DNA from: Serratia sp. DD3
GTDB lineage: Bacteria > Pseudomonadota > Gammaproteobacteria > Enterobacterales > Enterobacteriaceae
Direction of reading: 5' to 3'
Assembly (NCBI RefSeq): GCF_000496755.2
Contig: NZ_AYKS02000100.1
Span: forward strand, 1-64,000
Length of the DNA stretch: 64,000 bases
How positions within the stretch are numbered: position 1 is the first letter of the stretch; each line of letters starts with the position of its first letter. The notes beneath the pieces are model-generated. The model searched no databases, was not told the origin of the DNA, and saw only the letters and a list, made by a program, of their open reading frames with translations. Positions 43,830 through 54,271 of the stretch are shown piece by piece. Both the position numbers and the translations under genes were made by a program.

Positions 43830-44263
43830 CTTATAACCCTTTAGTTGTGTAGGGAAATAGTGTTCCGCTCACTTTCAGACAACATAAATTGAAAGGAAAC
43901 GGGATAAATTACGAAACTTCCCATGGATTGTTATCACTTATGGTGTATTCAGCAATTACAGATTTTTATCGGCCAATTATGATTTTTGGTTTAATGTTAA
44001 ATTTATGATAGCGATCATGTTTTATACTCATGCAAACTACAAGCCGTCAGTGACAAACCCATCGAGCTCTATGCGGTGAAATAACGAGGCAGCCAGCCCC
44101 AAGGGTTAATAGCATCAATTGAAGCAATAATGAGATCCGGCGCACATTTAATAATTCTGTGAATTTAAGTGTGAAATAACGTAATTGAGCATTGCATTAA
44201 TTACTCTGAAGATTAACGCATCCCGCCCCTTTTACACCGGGCATTGTTAGCGAGGAGTCACTC
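43830..44263. promoter_or_regulatory. divergent xylF-xylA control region
   Basis: The 434-bp gap carries a likely XylR site for xylF at 43953-43992. On the minus strand it holds direct repeats AAAAATCATAAT and AAAAATCTGTAAT, 21 bp apart and almost as I recall them upstream of E. coli xylF. Near xylA, GTGTGAAATAACGTAATTGA (44169-44188) resembles the E. coli xylA promoter region, and TGTGA half-sites at 44158 and 44170 suggest CRP. No gene is seen here. Confidence 0.7.
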
Positions 44264-45583
44264 ATGCAATCCTATTTTGATCAGCTTGAACAAGTTCGTT
44301 ACGAAGGTACCAATAGCACCAATCCATTAGCATTCCGCCACTACAACCCCGACGAAATCATCTTGGGTAAACGCATGGCTGACCATCTGCGATTTGCCGC
44401 TTGCTACTGGCATACTTTCTGCTGGAATGGTGTAGACATGTTTGGTAAAGGAACTTTTGATCGCCCTTGGCAGCAATCCGGGGAGGCCTTGGCGCTAGCC
44501 AAACGCAAAGCTGATGTCGCTTTTGAGTTTTTCCATAAGCTGAATGTGCCTTACTACTGCTTCCATGATATCGACGTTTCACCTGAAGGGGCGACACTGA
44601 AAGAGTACCTGAACAACTTTGCCATTATGACCGACGTGTTGGCGGAGAAACAGCAAAGTAGTGGGGTGAAACTCCTCTGGGGCACCGCTAACTGCTTCAC
44701 CCATCCGCGCTACGGTGCAGGTGCCGCGACCAATCCAGACCCTGAAGTCTTCAGTTGGGCGGCGACCCAGGTATTCACCGCCATGAACGCCACTCAGCGT
44801 TTGGGGGGGGAAAACTATGTGCTGTGGGGAGGACGTGAAGGCTATGAAACATTGCTCAATACCGATCTGCGCCAGGAGCGTGAACAGATTGGCCGCTTTA
44901 TGCAGATGGTGGTTGAGCATAAGCATAAAATTGGCTTCCAAGGCACACTGCTGATCGAACCTAAACCCCAGGAACCAACCAAGCATCAATATGATTATGA
45001 TGTCGCTACCGTCTACGGCTTCCTCAAGCAGTTCGGTTTGGAAAAAGAGATCAAAGTGAACATTGAAGCCAACCACGCCACGCTGGCAGGTCACTCTTTC
45101 CACCACGAAATAGCAACTGCCATCGCATTGGGGATTTTTGGCTCGGTGGATGCCAACCGTGGCGACGCACAACTGGGTTGGGACACCGACCAGTTCCCAA
45201 ATAGCGTAGAAGAGAACGCGCTGGTGATGTTTGAAATCCTCAAAGCGGGCGGCTTTACCACCGGGGGACTCAACTTTGATGCCAAAGTACGCCGTCAAAG
45301 CACCGATAAATATGACCTGTTCTATGGTCATATTGGGGCAATGGATACCATGGCACTGGCATTGAAGGTAGCAGCCCGGATGATCGAAGACGGCAAGCTA
45401 CACCAGTTGGTGGCAAAACGTTATGCGGGTTGGAATGGCGAATTGGGCCAGCAAATCCTGCAAGGTAAGTTGTCACTTGCTGAGTTGGCACAGTACGCTG
45501 AACAACAGACCTTGGCCCCCCAGCATGCCAGTGGGCAGCAGGAAAAACTGGAGAACCTGGTGAACCGTTACTTGTTCGGCTAA
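44264..45583 (+). CDS. xylA: xylose isomerase XylA
   Basis: XylA converts D-xylose to D-xylulose with two divalent metals. The 439 residues are of the class II (long) type, as in E. coli (440). The catalytic His and Asp lie in [13 protein letters not shown] near residue 101, metal ligands in [18 protein letters not shown] near 230, and [17 protein letters not shown] near 267. The ATG is preceded by a GAGG site. Followed by xylB after 51 bp. Confidence 0.98.
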   Translation: MQSYFDQLEQVRYEGTNSTNPLAFRHYNPDEIILGKRMADHLRFAACYWHTFCWNGVDMFGKGTFDRPWQQSGEALALAKRKADVAFEFFHKLNVPYYCFHDIDVSPEGATLKEYLNNFAIMTDVLAEKQQSSGVKLLWGTANCFTHPRYGAGAATNPDPEVFSWAATQVFTAMNATQRLGGENYVLWGGREGYETLLNTDLRQEREQIGRFMQMVVEHKHKIGFQGTLLIEPKPQEPTKHQYDYDVATVYGFLKQFGLEKEIKVNIEANHATLAGHSFHHEIATAIALGIFGSVDANRGDAQLGWDTDQFPNSVEENALVMFEILKAGGFTTGGLNFDAKVRRQSTDKYDLFYGHIGAMDTMALALKVAARMIEDGKLHQLVAKRYAGWNGELGQQILQGKLSLAELAQYAEQQTLAPQHASGQQEKLENLVNRYLFG

Positions 45584-45634
45584 TTCACTGTTGCGCGGTG
45601 GCCTCAATCGCCTCGCCTTAAAGGACTTGTGCTT

Positions 45635-47086
45635 ATGTATATTGGTATCGATCTCGGCACTTCCGGCGTAAAAATCATCCTGCTCGGGGAACAAGGCCAG
45701 TTGCTGGCCAGCCATAGTGAACCCTTACCTATTTCACGCCCTCACCCCTTATGGTCTGAACAATCCCCTGAAGATTGGTGGCAGGCCACTGACCGCGCCA
45801 TGCTGGCATTAGGCAAGCAACATAATCTGCAAGCAGTTAAAGCCATTGGCCTGACCGGCCAAATGCATGGCGCCACCTTATTAGATAAGCAACAACAGGT
45901 ACTGCGTCCGGCGATCCTGTGGAACGATGGCCGTAGCTTTACCCAATGCCAAACTCTGGAGCAAGCGGTTCCTAATTCGCGCGACATTACCGGTAATTTG
46001 ATGATGCCGGGGTTTACCGCTCCAAAGCTCCTATGGGTAAAAGAAAACGAGCCACAACTCTTCAACCAAATCGACAAGGTGTTATTGCCGAAAGACTATC
46101 TGCGTTGGTGCATCACTGGCGAGTTTGCCAGCGATATGTCCGATGCGGCTGGCACCCTGTGGTTGAACGTCGCCCAACGTGACTGGGACGATACGCTGCT
46201 CAATGCCTGTGGGTTAACCCGCAGACAAATGCCCATACTGTTTGAAGGTAACCAGATCACTGGCCGGGTACATTGCCAACTGGCTCAGCGTTGGGGCATA
46301 CCATCGGTACCAGTGGTAGCGGGTGGCGGTGACAATGCGGCAGGTGCTGTGGGTGTCGGTTTATATCAAGCCGGGCAAGCCATGTTGTCACTGGGAACCT
46401 CTGGGGTTTATTTTGCCGTTAGTGACGGTTTTCTCAGTAACCCAGCGCGCGCAGTACACAGTTTTTGTCATGCCTTACCGCAAACCTGGCATCTGATGTC
46501 AGTGATACTCAGCGCCGCCGCTTGTCTGGATTGGGCTTGCCAGCTCACCAATGTGGACAGTGTCGCCACTTTACTACGCAACGTTGAGCAGGCGACACCA
46601 GCGGCCGCGCCACTGTGGTTCTTGCCCTATCTGTCCGGTGAACGTACCCCACATAACAACCCCAATGCCAAAGGTGCCTTCTGGGGGTTGACTCACCAAC
46701 ATGGCCCCAATGACTTGGCGCGTGCGGTGCTGGAAGGGGTGGGATTTGCCCTGGCTGACGGTATGGACGTGCTGCATGCCAGTGGTCTGCAGCCTTCATC
46801 AATTACCTTGATTGGTGGTGGGGCACGTAGCCCATTCTGGCGGCAGATGCTGGCGGATATCAGCGGTCAACAGTTGGAATACCGTACCGGGGGGGATGTC
46901 GGCCCAGCGTTAGGGGCCGCTCGCCTGGCCCAGATTGCCCTCAACCCCGAGCAGCCATTAAGCGCACTATTACCGCAATTACCACTGGAGCAGGTACATA
47001 AACCCAATGCAGAGCGACACCAGTACTATACCGAGCAACGGGCTACCTTCCGTGAGTTGTATCGCTGCCTGCAACCGCTAATGTAA
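45635..47086 (+). CDS. xylB: xylulokinase XylB
   Basis: XylB phosphorylates D-xylulose to xylulose 5-phosphate, feeding the pentose phosphate pathway. The 483-residue FGGY-family kinase begins MYIGIDLGTSGVKIILL, with TGQMHGATLLD near residue 77 and GGGARSPFWRQMLADI near 395. AAAGGA lies 9 nt upstream of the chosen ATG; a GTG two codons earlier is less well placed. It is in one operon with xylA. Confidence 0.97.
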   Translation: MYIGIDLGTSGVKIILLGEQGQLLASHSEPLPISRPHPLWSEQSPEDWWQATDRAMLALGKQHNLQAVKAIGLTGQMHGATLLDKQQQVLRPAILWNDGRSFTQCQTLEQAVPNSRDITGNLMMPGFTAPKLLWVKENEPQLFNQIDKVLLPKDYLRWCITGEFASDMSDAAGTLWLNVAQRDWDDTLLNACGLTRRQMPILFEGNQITGRVHCQLAQRWGIPSVPVVAGGGDNAAGAVGVGLYQAGQAMLSLGTSGVYFAVSDGFLSNPARAVHSFCHALPQTWHLMSVILSAAACLDWACQLTNVDSVATLLRNVEQATPAAAPLWFLPYLSGERTPHNNPNAKGAFWGLTHQHGPNDLARAVLEGVGFALADGMDVLHASGLQPSSITLIGGGARSPFWRQMLADISGQQLEYRTGGDVGPALGAARLAQIALNPEQPLSALLPQLPLEQVHKPNAERHQYYTEQRATFRELYRCLQPLM

Positions 47087-47104
47087 TCTCTTACCGCTAA
47101 AACC

Positions 47105-47130
47105 CTTGGCGTTGTCACCACAACGCCAAG
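47105..47130 (+). terminator. terminator of xylAB
   Basis: CTTGGCGTTGT (47105-47115) and ACAACGCCAAG (47120-47130) form an 11-bp stem with a 4-nt loop, followed by TTATTAAC, 18 bp past xylB. Confidence 0.7.
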
Positions 47131-47316
47131 TTATTAACCTATCCGTCCGTTCCTGGCACATCACAATTGCGTTTCTATATTTTAATAACATATTGATTTT
47201 TATGTTAATTTCTTATTTTATTGATTTAAACTTACTGACTTTCTATAGTGAGCTCTGCTTTTCATGTGTTGTTTTTCCCATCGCCAACCGTTTCTCTTTG
47301 TTTTAGAAGGCATACC

Positions 47317-49203
47317 ATGCTGACCACTTTGCGCTACACACTCACCACCGGCCTTGTTTTACTGTGTCTGAATACCCCGGCGTTAGCCAATTATGACGAA
47401 GGGGCTGCCGCGTACAGTAGAGACGATTACAGCGAAGCATTGAAACAATGGTCGCCTTTAGCACAACAAGGCGATGCCAGAGCCCAATACCAGCTAGGTT
47501 TCATGTATAGCAATGCTCTGGGGGTAGAGCAAAATCTTGCGCAAGCGGCGAAGTGGTTTCGTAAAGCCGCAGAACAAGGGGATGTGAATGCTCAGTTTGA
47601 ACTAGGCCAAGCATATGCAGGTGGCCAAGGTGTGGAAAAAGATAGTCAGCAAGCCATAGCTTGGTTGCGCAAAGCAGCGGAACAAGGGCATACCGAGGCC
47701 CAAAACTCACTGGGTAATATCTACTTGTTAGCGGGAGATTATACCCAAGGCCTCACTTGGTATCAAAAAGCAGCAGAGCAAGGGGATGTGCTTGCCCAAG
47801 GCAAGCTAGCTGACCTGTACAAGGTCGGTCAAGGGGTGGCAAAAGATCCCGCGCAAGCCATCCTGTGGTATCGCAAGGCTGCAGAGCAGAACGATAGAGT
47901 GGCTCAGTTCGAGCTGGGTCTGATGTACCAAACCGGCCAAGGTGTCGCAAAGAATGATGCGTTGGCGCTAGAGTGGCTGCGCAAAGCCGCTGACCAGGAT
48001 TTAATGGATGCTCAGTACCAATTGGGCATCACTTACCTACAAGGCGTGAATGGCGTAAAAGATTATACTCAAGCCGCGCAGTGGTTTGAAAAAGCCGCCA
48101 ACCATGGGTCGGGGGATGCGCAATACCAGCGCGGTATGATGTACTTACAAGGGCTGGGGGGAGAACAAGATGAGGGCAAGGCGTTGGTGTGGTTTAACAT
48201 GGCCGCAGAATCATTAAATGTGGATGCTTACCTGCAACTCGCTTACCTATACGAACGTGGTAATGCCTTAGAATATGACTGCGAAGAATGCGACCTCATC
48301 GAACAAATAGAACAAGATGATAAAACCTCCTTAGCGTGGTTGCGCAAGGCAGAGGAGAGGGGTAATGCTGAGGCCCAACTACAACTCGGCTACCGATATG
48401 AAAGAGGCCAGGGGGTAAAAAAAGATCATCAATGGGCCATAACGTTGTTTCGTGCCGCGGCGGAAAAAGGTAATGCAGAAGCGAAACAGCAGCTTGAATA
48501 TGAAGCCCAAGGCATCGGAGAGGAAAAAGCACAAGCGGCAGCCTGGTTTATGAAAGCAGCAGAAGAGGGCGATGTCTACAATCAAACTAAACTCGCCTAT
48601 CGCTACCAACAAGGCCTAGGCGTACCACAAAGTGATACACAAGCTGTCATCTGGTTCCATAAAGCCGCAGAACTTGGTGTTGTTGAGGCCCAATATCGGT
48701 TAGGTTACCACTACTACCAAGGCCTAGGGGTAAAACAGGATAAAGCCCAAGCGGCGGTATGGTTTCGTAAAGCCGCAGAGCAGGATTATATCGACGCTCA
48801 AGTGAAGCTTGCCAATATGTATCGTCATGGTGATGGTGTGCCAGAAGACAATAAGCAAGGTTTTATATGGACTCAACGGGCCGCAGAACAGGGCGATGGC
48901 GATTCTCAATATGATTTGGCGTTCATGTACCTGGAAGGTAACGGGGTCGAAAAAAAGGAAGTGGAAGCAGCCAAATGGTTCCTTGCTGCCGCCGAGCAAG
49001 AGGACCCTTCCCCCTATGCTCAATATCAACTGGGAATTATGTACCGTGATGGCGTGGGTGTAAACCAAGATAAAGAACAGGCCCTTTTTTGGTTGCGGGC
49101 GGCTGCGGCCATTGAAGCCCCTAATGACCAGGCCGCAGAGGCCTTGAAAGCGCTGGAAAGTGATTCACCGAGCGCTAAAAAAAAAGCGAAGGGTCAGCAG
49201 TAA
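47317..49203 (+). CDS. exported Sel1-repeat protein
   Basis: The 628-residue protein has a signal peptide (MLTTLRYTLTTGLVLLCLNT, then PALA before NYDEG) and about 15 Sel1-like repeats. Each is close to 36 residues, of the form AQxxLGxxYxxGxGVxxDxxQAxxWxRKAAEQGD. Such solenoids act as protein-binding scaffolds. One repeat (about residues 305-355) is enlarged by an acidic insert DCEECDLIEQIEQDD, and the C-terminus is Lys-rich. An AGAAGG site precedes the ATG at 47317; an upstream in-frame start at 47248 would spoil the signal peptide. The function is unknown; it is likely periplasmic. Confidence 0.88.
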   Translation: MLTTLRYTLTTGLVLLCLNTPALANYDEGAAAYSRDDYSEALKQWSPLAQQGDARAQYQLGFMYSNALGVEQNLAQAAKWFRKAAEQGDVNAQFELGQAYAGGQGVEKDSQQAIAWLRKAAEQGHTEAQNSLGNIYLLAGDYTQGLTWYQKAAEQGDVLAQGKLADLYKVGQGVAKDPAQAILWYRKAAEQNDRVAQFELGLMYQTGQGVAKNDALALEWLRKAADQDLMDAQYQLGITYLQGVNGVKDYTQAAQWFEKAANHGSGDAQYQRGMMYLQGLGGEQDEGKALVWFNMAAESLNVDAYLQLAYLYERGNALEYDCEECDLIEQIEQDDKTSLAWLRKAEERGNAEAQLQLGYRYERGQGVKKDHQWAITLFRAAAEKGNAEAKQQLEYEAQGIGEEKAQAAAWFMKAAEEGDVYNQTKLAYRYQQGLGVPQSDTQAVIWFHKAAELGVVEAQYRLGYHYYQGLGVKQDKAQAAVWFRKAAEQDYIDAQVKLANMYRHGDGVPEDNKQGFIWTQRAAEQGDGDSQYDLAFMYLEGNGVEKKEVEAAKWFLAAAEQEDPSPYAQYQLGIMYRDGVGVNQDKEQALFWLRAAAAIEAPNDQAAEALKALESDSPSAKKKAKGQQ

Positions 49204-49345
49204 CTGACAAAATCCGCATCACAACGCCTTAAACAATTATTGCCAAGGTGAATAATTGGCGGCAGAATAGCCGCCATAACTCGCTCTGATGGCTTATCCT
49301 TGCCTTGGCAGTTCCTAATTTCCCCTTGTTGTCAGTAAAATAAAA

Positions 49346-50575
49346 ATGAAAAAGTCATTACCTTCTGCGGTGCGTCTTGGCCGACAGGCGCTGTTATTCC
49401 CACTCTGTCTGGTGCTGTTCGAATTCACCACCTATATTGCCAACGATATGATCCAACCGGGCATGTTGACGGTAGTTGCCGAGCTCAATGCCAGTGCTGA
49501 GTGGGTTCCCACGTCAATGACCGCTTATCTGGCTGGGGGTATTTTCCTGCAGTGGCTGCTTGGCCCGCTATCGGATCGCCGTGGTCGCCGCCCGGTAATG
49601 TTGGCTGGGATAGCGTTCTTTATCGTTGCCTGCCTGGCTATTTTGCTGGTCACCAACATCGAGCAGTTTCTTATTATGCGCTTCCTGCAAGGGATTGGGC
49701 TGTGCTTTATTGGTGCCGTCGGCTATGCCGCCATTCAGGAGTCATTTGAAGAGTCGGTCTGTATCAAAATCACCGCGCTAATGGCCAATGTGGCCTTGAT
49801 AGCCCCGTTACTTGGGCCGTTAGCCGGTGCAGCATGGATCGATATCGCCCCTTGGCAAAGCATGTTTGTGCTCTTTGCCATCTTGGCGGCCATTGCCTTT
49901 GTTGGCTTGTGGAAAGCCATGCCGGAAACCGCCACCCTACTGGGAGAACGCTTTTCTGCCGCCAACCTGTGGCGCGATTATCGCCAAATCCTGGCGAATC
50001 GCCGTTTTCTCTGCGGTTCACTGGCGATTGGTTTTGCCAGTTTGCCGCTGTTGACCTGGATTGCGCAGTCGCCAGTGATCCTGATCAGTGGTGAGTCGCT
50101 TTCCACCTTAAATTATGCGCTATTACAGATCCCGATATTCGGCGCGCTGATCCTCGGTAACCTGACCCTGGCACGGTTGGCAGGCAAATACAGTATTGAA
50201 CAGCCAATTAAACTCGGTGCTTGGCCGATGTTATTAGGGTTGTTGATTGCCGCATCAGCGACACTGTTTTCTGCTCATAGCTATCTCTGGATGACCGCCG
50301 GACTGAGCTTTTATGCATACGGTATTGGCCTGGCTAATGCCGGATTATACCGCCTGACGCTCTTCTCCAGCGATATCAGTAAAGGGTCGGTGTCCGCCGC
50401 GATGGGGATGTTGAGTATGGCGATATTCACCATCGGCATCGAACTGGCTAAATTCGCTTATGTCTGGGGAGGGAACGGGCTATTTAACCTGTTTAATCTG
50501 CTCAGCGGTTTGTGCTGGTTGCTGCTGGTTGTGCTGTTCCTCAAGAAACACCATGGGAGTAATACCGCTGTCTAA
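49346..50575 (+). CDS. mdfA: multidrug efflux MFS transporter MdfA
   Basis: MdfA exports cationic and neutral drugs in exchange for protons. The 409-residue protein has twelve hydrophobic helices and is close to E. coli MdfA throughout. The membrane acidic residues in [16 protein letters not shown] correspond to E26 and D34. It also has the MFS motif [15 protein letters not shown] and the helix-5 motif [14 protein letters not shown]. It is followed by a strong bidirectional terminator. Confidence 0.93.
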   Translation: MKKSLPSAVRLGRQALLFPLCLVLFEFTTYIANDMIQPGMLTVVAELNASAEWVPTSMTAYLAGGIFLQWLLGPLSDRRGRRPVMLAGIAFFIVACLAILLVTNIEQFLIMRFLQGIGLCFIGAVGYAAIQESFEESVCIKITALMANVALIAPLLGPLAGAAWIDIAPWQSMFVLFAILAAIAFVGLWKAMPETATLLGERFSAANLWRDYRQILANRRFLCGSLAIGFASLPLLTWIAQSPVILISGESLSTLNYALLQIPIFGALILGNLTLARLAGKYSIEQPIKLGAWPMLLGLLIAASATLFSAHSYLWMTAGLSFYAYGIGLANAGLYRLTLFSSDISKGSVSAAMGMLSMAIFTIGIELAKFAYVWGGNGLFNLFNLLSGLCWLLLVVLFLKKHHGSNTAV

Positions 50576-50577
50576 GC

Positions 50578-50608
50578 GAACACAGGGGCACGCGGTGCCC
50601 CTGTGTTC
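50578..50608. terminator. bidirectional terminator between mdfA and aldB
   Basis: GAACACAGGGGCAC (50578-50591) and GTGCCCCTGTGTTC (50595-50608) form a perfect 14-bp stem with a 3-nt loop between convergent genes. T-runs are short on both sides. Confidence 0.8.
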
Positions 50609-50612
50609 GAGA

Positions 50613-52151
50613 TTAAAACAGACCGAGTGGTTTTTCCGAGTAACTCACTAGCAGACATTTGGTCTGCTGATAGTGTTCCAACATCATCTTGTGGGTTTCA
50701 CGGCCAATTCCTGACTGTTTATACCCCCCAAACGCCGCATGGGCCGGATAGGCGTGATAACAGTTAGTCCAGACACGCCCGGCCTGGATATTGCGCCCCA
50801 TATGGTAGGCAATATTACCATTACGGCTCCATACCCCAGCCCCCAGGCCGTAGTCAGTATCGTTTGCCAGCGCCAGCGCTTCATCCATATCCTTAAACGT
50901 GGTCACGGCCAATACCGGGCCAAAAATCTCCTCCTGGAATACCCGCATACTGTTTTTGCCGAACAAAATCGTTGGCTCCAGGTAATAGCCGGCACCCAGC
51001 CCGCCATCCAGTACTTTACGGCGGCCACCGGTTAGCACCTTCGCCCCCTCTTGTTTGCCAATATCAATATAATTAAGGATGGTCTTCATCTGCCCTTCAG
51101 AGACTTGCGCCCCCATCTGAGTAGCGGCATCCAGCGGATTACCGGTACGGATGCTCTCTACGCGTTTGATCGCCCGCTCCATAAAGCGCTCATAGATCGA
51201 CTCCTGCACCAAAGCACGGCTCGGGCAAGTACAAACCTCCCCCTGATTGAAGGCAAACAGCGCGAATCCTTCCAGCGCCTTATCAAAATAGGCATCTTCT
51301 TTATCCATCACGTCGGCAAAGAAAATGTTAGGGGATTTGCCCCCCAGCTCTAACGTCACGGGGATGATATTCTGGGTCGCATAGCCCATAATTTGGCGCC
51401 CCACCTCCGTGGAACCGGTAAAGGCGACTTTGGCGATACGTTTAGAGGTTGCCAGATACTCGCCGATCTCGCCTCCGGCCCCATTAACCACGTTGATCAC
51501 GCCCGGCGGTAAAATATCCTGAATCAGTTCCATTAACACCAGCACCGACAGTGGGGTCAGTTTGGCCGGTTTAAGCACAATGCAGTTACCTGCCGCCAAC
51601 GCCGGGGCCATCTTCCAACAAGCCATCAGCAGCGGGAAGTTCCAAGGGATAATTTGCGCCACTACCCCAAGTGGCTCATGGAAATGGTACGCGACCGTTT
51701 CAGAATCTATCTCACTGATGCCGCCCTCCTGCGCACGCACACAGGCAGCAAAATAGCGGAAATGGTCAATCGCCAGCGGCACATCGGCATTCTCGGTTTC
51801 GCGAATCGGTTTTCCGTTGTCCCAGGTTTCTGCGGTGGCCAGCAAATGGAGGTTCTGCTCCATACGGTCAGCCACCCGGTTGAGTAAATTAGCGCGCCCC
51901 TGTACCGACATTTTGCCCCAGGCTGCTTTGGCATCGTGAGCCGCATCCAGTGCCAGTTCAATATCTTGCGCAGAAGAGCTTGCCACCTCACACAATGGCT
52001 GCCCGGTGACCGGTGTCAGGTTGGTGTAATACTCCCCCTGCACGGGTGCTACCCAGGCCCCCCCGATAAAGTTGTCATAACGTTTTTTTAATTTCAGCGG
52101 GGAACCGGTATTTTCAGGTGTGATGTGACTTGTCTTCGTGGTATCTGCCAT
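50613..52151 (-). CDS. aldB: NADP-dependent aldehyde dehydrogenase AldB
   Basis: AldB oxidises acetaldehyde and related aldehydes, mainly under stress or in stationary phase in E. coli. The 512-residue protein is strongly alike to E. coli AldB. The catalytic Cys is in [15 protein letters not shown] (about residue 308), the catalytic Glu in [11 protein letters not shown] (near 270), and the C-terminus is KPLGLF. The start MADTTKTS is preceded by GGAGATAG. A longer frame of eight codons upstream is not needed. selB lies 278 bp upstream on the same strand, as in E. coli. Confidence 0.94.
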   Translation of the reverse strand: MADTTKTSHITPENTGSPLKLKKRYDNFIGGAWVAPVQGEYYTNLTPVTGQPLCEVASSSAQDIELALDAAHDAKAAWGKMSVQGRANLLNRVADRMEQNLHLLATAETWDNGKPIRETENADVPLAIDHFRYFAACVRAQEGGISEIDSETVAYHFHEPLGVVAQIIPWNFPLLMACWKMAPALAAGNCIVLKPAKLTPLSVLVLMELIQDILPPGVINVVNGAGGEIGEYLATSKRIAKVAFTGSTEVGRQIMGYATQNIIPVTLELGGKSPNIFFADVMDKEDAYFDKALEGFALFAFNQGEVCTCPSRALVQESIYERFMERAIKRVESIRTGNPLDAATQMGAQVSEGQMKTILNYIDIGKQEGAKVLTGGRRKVLDGGLGAGYYLEPTILFGKNSMRVFQEEIFGPVLAVTTFKDMDEALALANDTDYGLGAGVWSRNGNIAYHMGRNIQAGRVWTNCYHAYPAHAAFGGYKQSGIGRETHKMMLEHYQQTKCLLVSYSEKPLGLF

Positions 52152-52237
52152 TTCTATCTCCTTAATACGCAGCAATGACCTTACCGCCCACAGACAGTAA
52201 GCTCGTTCACGGCCAATTGACCGCTAATTGAATGTGC

Positions 52238-52306
52238 ATACCCAAGTTCATTCCGGTTGCAGGCAGTAAAGGTACCGATACCCTGCAACCTGGATGACGA
52301 AGGGAA
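52238..52306. repeat. dispersed intergenic repeat between aldB and selB
   Basis: TACCCAAGTTCATTCCGGTTGCAGGCAG on the left and CCCTGCAACCTGGATGACGAAGGG on the right can fold as a long imperfect hairpin. The CAAGTTCATTC and TTGCAG elements recur near 25276, 35064, 38748 and 63411. It is a candidate member of a Serratia/Yersinia-type palindromic repeat family. The remaining sequence to the selB stop shows no gene. Confidence 0.55.
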
Positions 52307-52429
52307 ATATAAAAAGCAGAATTTGGGAGAAGATCTCTATCTTAAGGATAGGTGAAGAGCACCGAGCATGACGAAATTAGCATCAAAGGCGCGAAGAAGG
52401 TCACAGTTTAAATTCGCTGCCGGATGGGT

Positions 52430-54271
52430 TCACCCGCCAAACAAACCGCTATCGCGCAGTAAATGCTGGTCCCCTTTGCGGCGCGTAAAGCCACTGCGAT
52501 CGAAGAATTCCAACACCTGGATCGCCAGCTTACGCCCCACGCCCAATTGATCACGGAAATCAGCGGCGGTGGCCCCGCCTTGAGCAGTATTCAGCTCACG
52601 AATTAAGGCGGCAAACTGTTCAATACGTTGGCTTGGATAGTAGCGGTCCACCACCACGGCGGCCACATGGCCAAGCTGGGCCGCTTTACGTAATGTAGTG
52701 CGGATCTGGCTCTCATCTTCACCCAATGAGGATGCCAAATCCCGCACCCACCAAGGGTCTTCACCCAGCAGGGGGACAATTCGGGCCCAAAGTGCTTGCT
52801 GCTCACTACTGAACGCTAAACCATGCTCAGGGAGATGCAACCAACCACGCGTATTACGCAGTGCACCCGCAGCCAGCAACCGATCAATAATCATAAATAC
52901 CAGCGCTTCATCCAGCGTCGGTAATGCCATACGGCGCAAGCGGGCACGCCCCAAACCTAATTGGTCACTATGTTGTTGATGGTATTCAGCCAATACCTGC
53001 AGCAATTTCTGTTCTTTTTCCTGCACAATGGCAGGAGCCAATGCCATTTGACCGGCGATCAACAATTCTGAATTCGCCAACAACCCGCGTAAGCCGTCAT
53101 CAGTCAATTGCCGAGCCCAGGCGAAGGCAGCCAAATCCAACGCCCCACCAGGCAGATGCAAACGCAATACTTGCTCATCGCTTGGCGCTTGAGCCAGTTC
53201 GGCCAGCCAAGCCAGATACGCGGGCTGGCGTTTGCCCCGTTTCGGGGATGAGAGCAACAACACCCGAGCCGCAGCCAAGGTTTGCCGGGCACCGATATCA
53301 CGCAGTACCAGACGATCGTTTTCCACCATCCAGAGTGGACGATCAAGGATCAATTCCGCCAGATTGCCGGTTAACAGCGCAATACGCCCCGTGATATGGC
53401 TGGCAGCATGATGAATATGCAGTGGTTGCCAATGTTGTAACGGCACATCAGCGTCAATCTCCACCAGAATACGCTCGGCTGGCATAGTGGGGCGTTGTTC
53501 CAGCAACCAATCACCGCGCGTTAGCTGCTCTTTGCTGACATCACCGCTGATATTCAACGCAATACGTTGCCCAGCAAATGCCTGCTCCACCACTTGATTC
53601 TGTGCGTGTAACCCGCGCACCCGAACTGGCGCTTCTGCACCGGTCAACCATAAGCTGTCACCTAACGCGACACGCCCCCCCAGTGCCGTACCGGTGACCA
53701 CCAACCCGGCCCCTTTGACACTGAACGCCCGATCCACCGCCAAACGAAAACGGCGGCTTCGCCAATGTTCGGTGGGTTGTAGTGCCAACAGGTGCTGACG
53801 CAAGGCATCGATACCCTCATTCTGCGTCGCCGCAGTAATAAACAGCGGGGTATCATGCCAGCCCTGTTGTGCCAGCTCAGCCTGCACCTGGGCCTGTACT
53901 TGTGCGACTTGCTGCGGTTCTACTCGGTCAGCCTTGGTCAAAACCACCGTTAATTGCACCCTGCCGCTTAAACGCAGGATCGCCAAGTGTTCGCGAGTTT
54001 GCGCCATCACGCCATCGTCACAAGCCACCACCAGCAGGGCATGATCAATCCCACCAATACCTGCCAACATATTGGCAAGAAACTTCTCATGGCCGGGAAC
54101 ATCAATAAAACCGAGTACCTGACCATCTGGCTGTGGCCAATAGGCGTAGCCAAGGTCAATTGTCATACCTCGGCGTTTTTCTTCCGGCAGGCGGTCGGCA
54201 TTAATGCCGGTGATCGCCTGTAGCAGGGTAGTTTTGCCATGGTCAACGTGACCAGCGGTAGCAATAATCAT
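52430..54271 (-). CDS. selB: selenocysteine-specific elongation factor SelB
   Basis: SelB carries selenocysteyl-tRNA to UGA codons marked by a SECIS hairpin. The 613-residue protein has the EF-Tu-like GTPase motifs [21 protein letters not shown] and TKAD in the first third, beta-barrel domains, and the C-terminal winged helices that bind SECIS RNA (ending in the [17 protein letters not shown] region). Its start overlaps the selA stop by one base, so translation is coupled. Confidence 0.97.
   Translation of the reverse strand: MIIATAGHVDHGKTTLLQAITGINADRLPEEKRRGMTIDLGYAYWPQPDGQVLGFIDVPGHEKFLANMLAGIGGIDHALLVVACDDGVMAQTREHLAILRLSGRVQLTVVLTKADRVEPQQVAQVQAQVQAELAQQGWHDTPLFITAATQNEGIDALRQHLLALQPTEHWRSRRFRLAVDRAFSVKGAGLVVTGTALGGRVALGDSLWLTGAEAPVRVRGLHAQNQVVEQAFAGQRIALNISGDVSKEQLTRGDWLLEQRPTMPAERILVEIDADVPLQHWQPLHIHHAASHITGRIALLTGNLAELILDRPLWMVENDRLVLRDIGARQTLAAARVLLLSSPKRGKRQPAYLAWLAELAQAPSDEQVLRLHLPGGALDLAAFAWARQLTDDGLRGLLANSELLIAGQMALAPAIVQEKEQKLLQVLAEYHQQHSDQLGLGRARLRRMALPTLDEALVFMIIDRLLAAGALRNTRGWLHLPEHGLAFSSEQQALWARIVPLLGEDPWWVRDLASSLGEDESQIRTTLRKAAQLGHVAAVVVDRYYPSQRIEQFAALIRELNTAQGGATAADFRDQLGVGRKLAIQVLEFFDRSGFTRRKGDQHLLRDSGLFGG

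Noticed and set aside
44579..45331. 250-codon open frame antisense to xylA
   Set aside because: It lies wholly inside the clearly homologous xylA and shows no recognisable domain.
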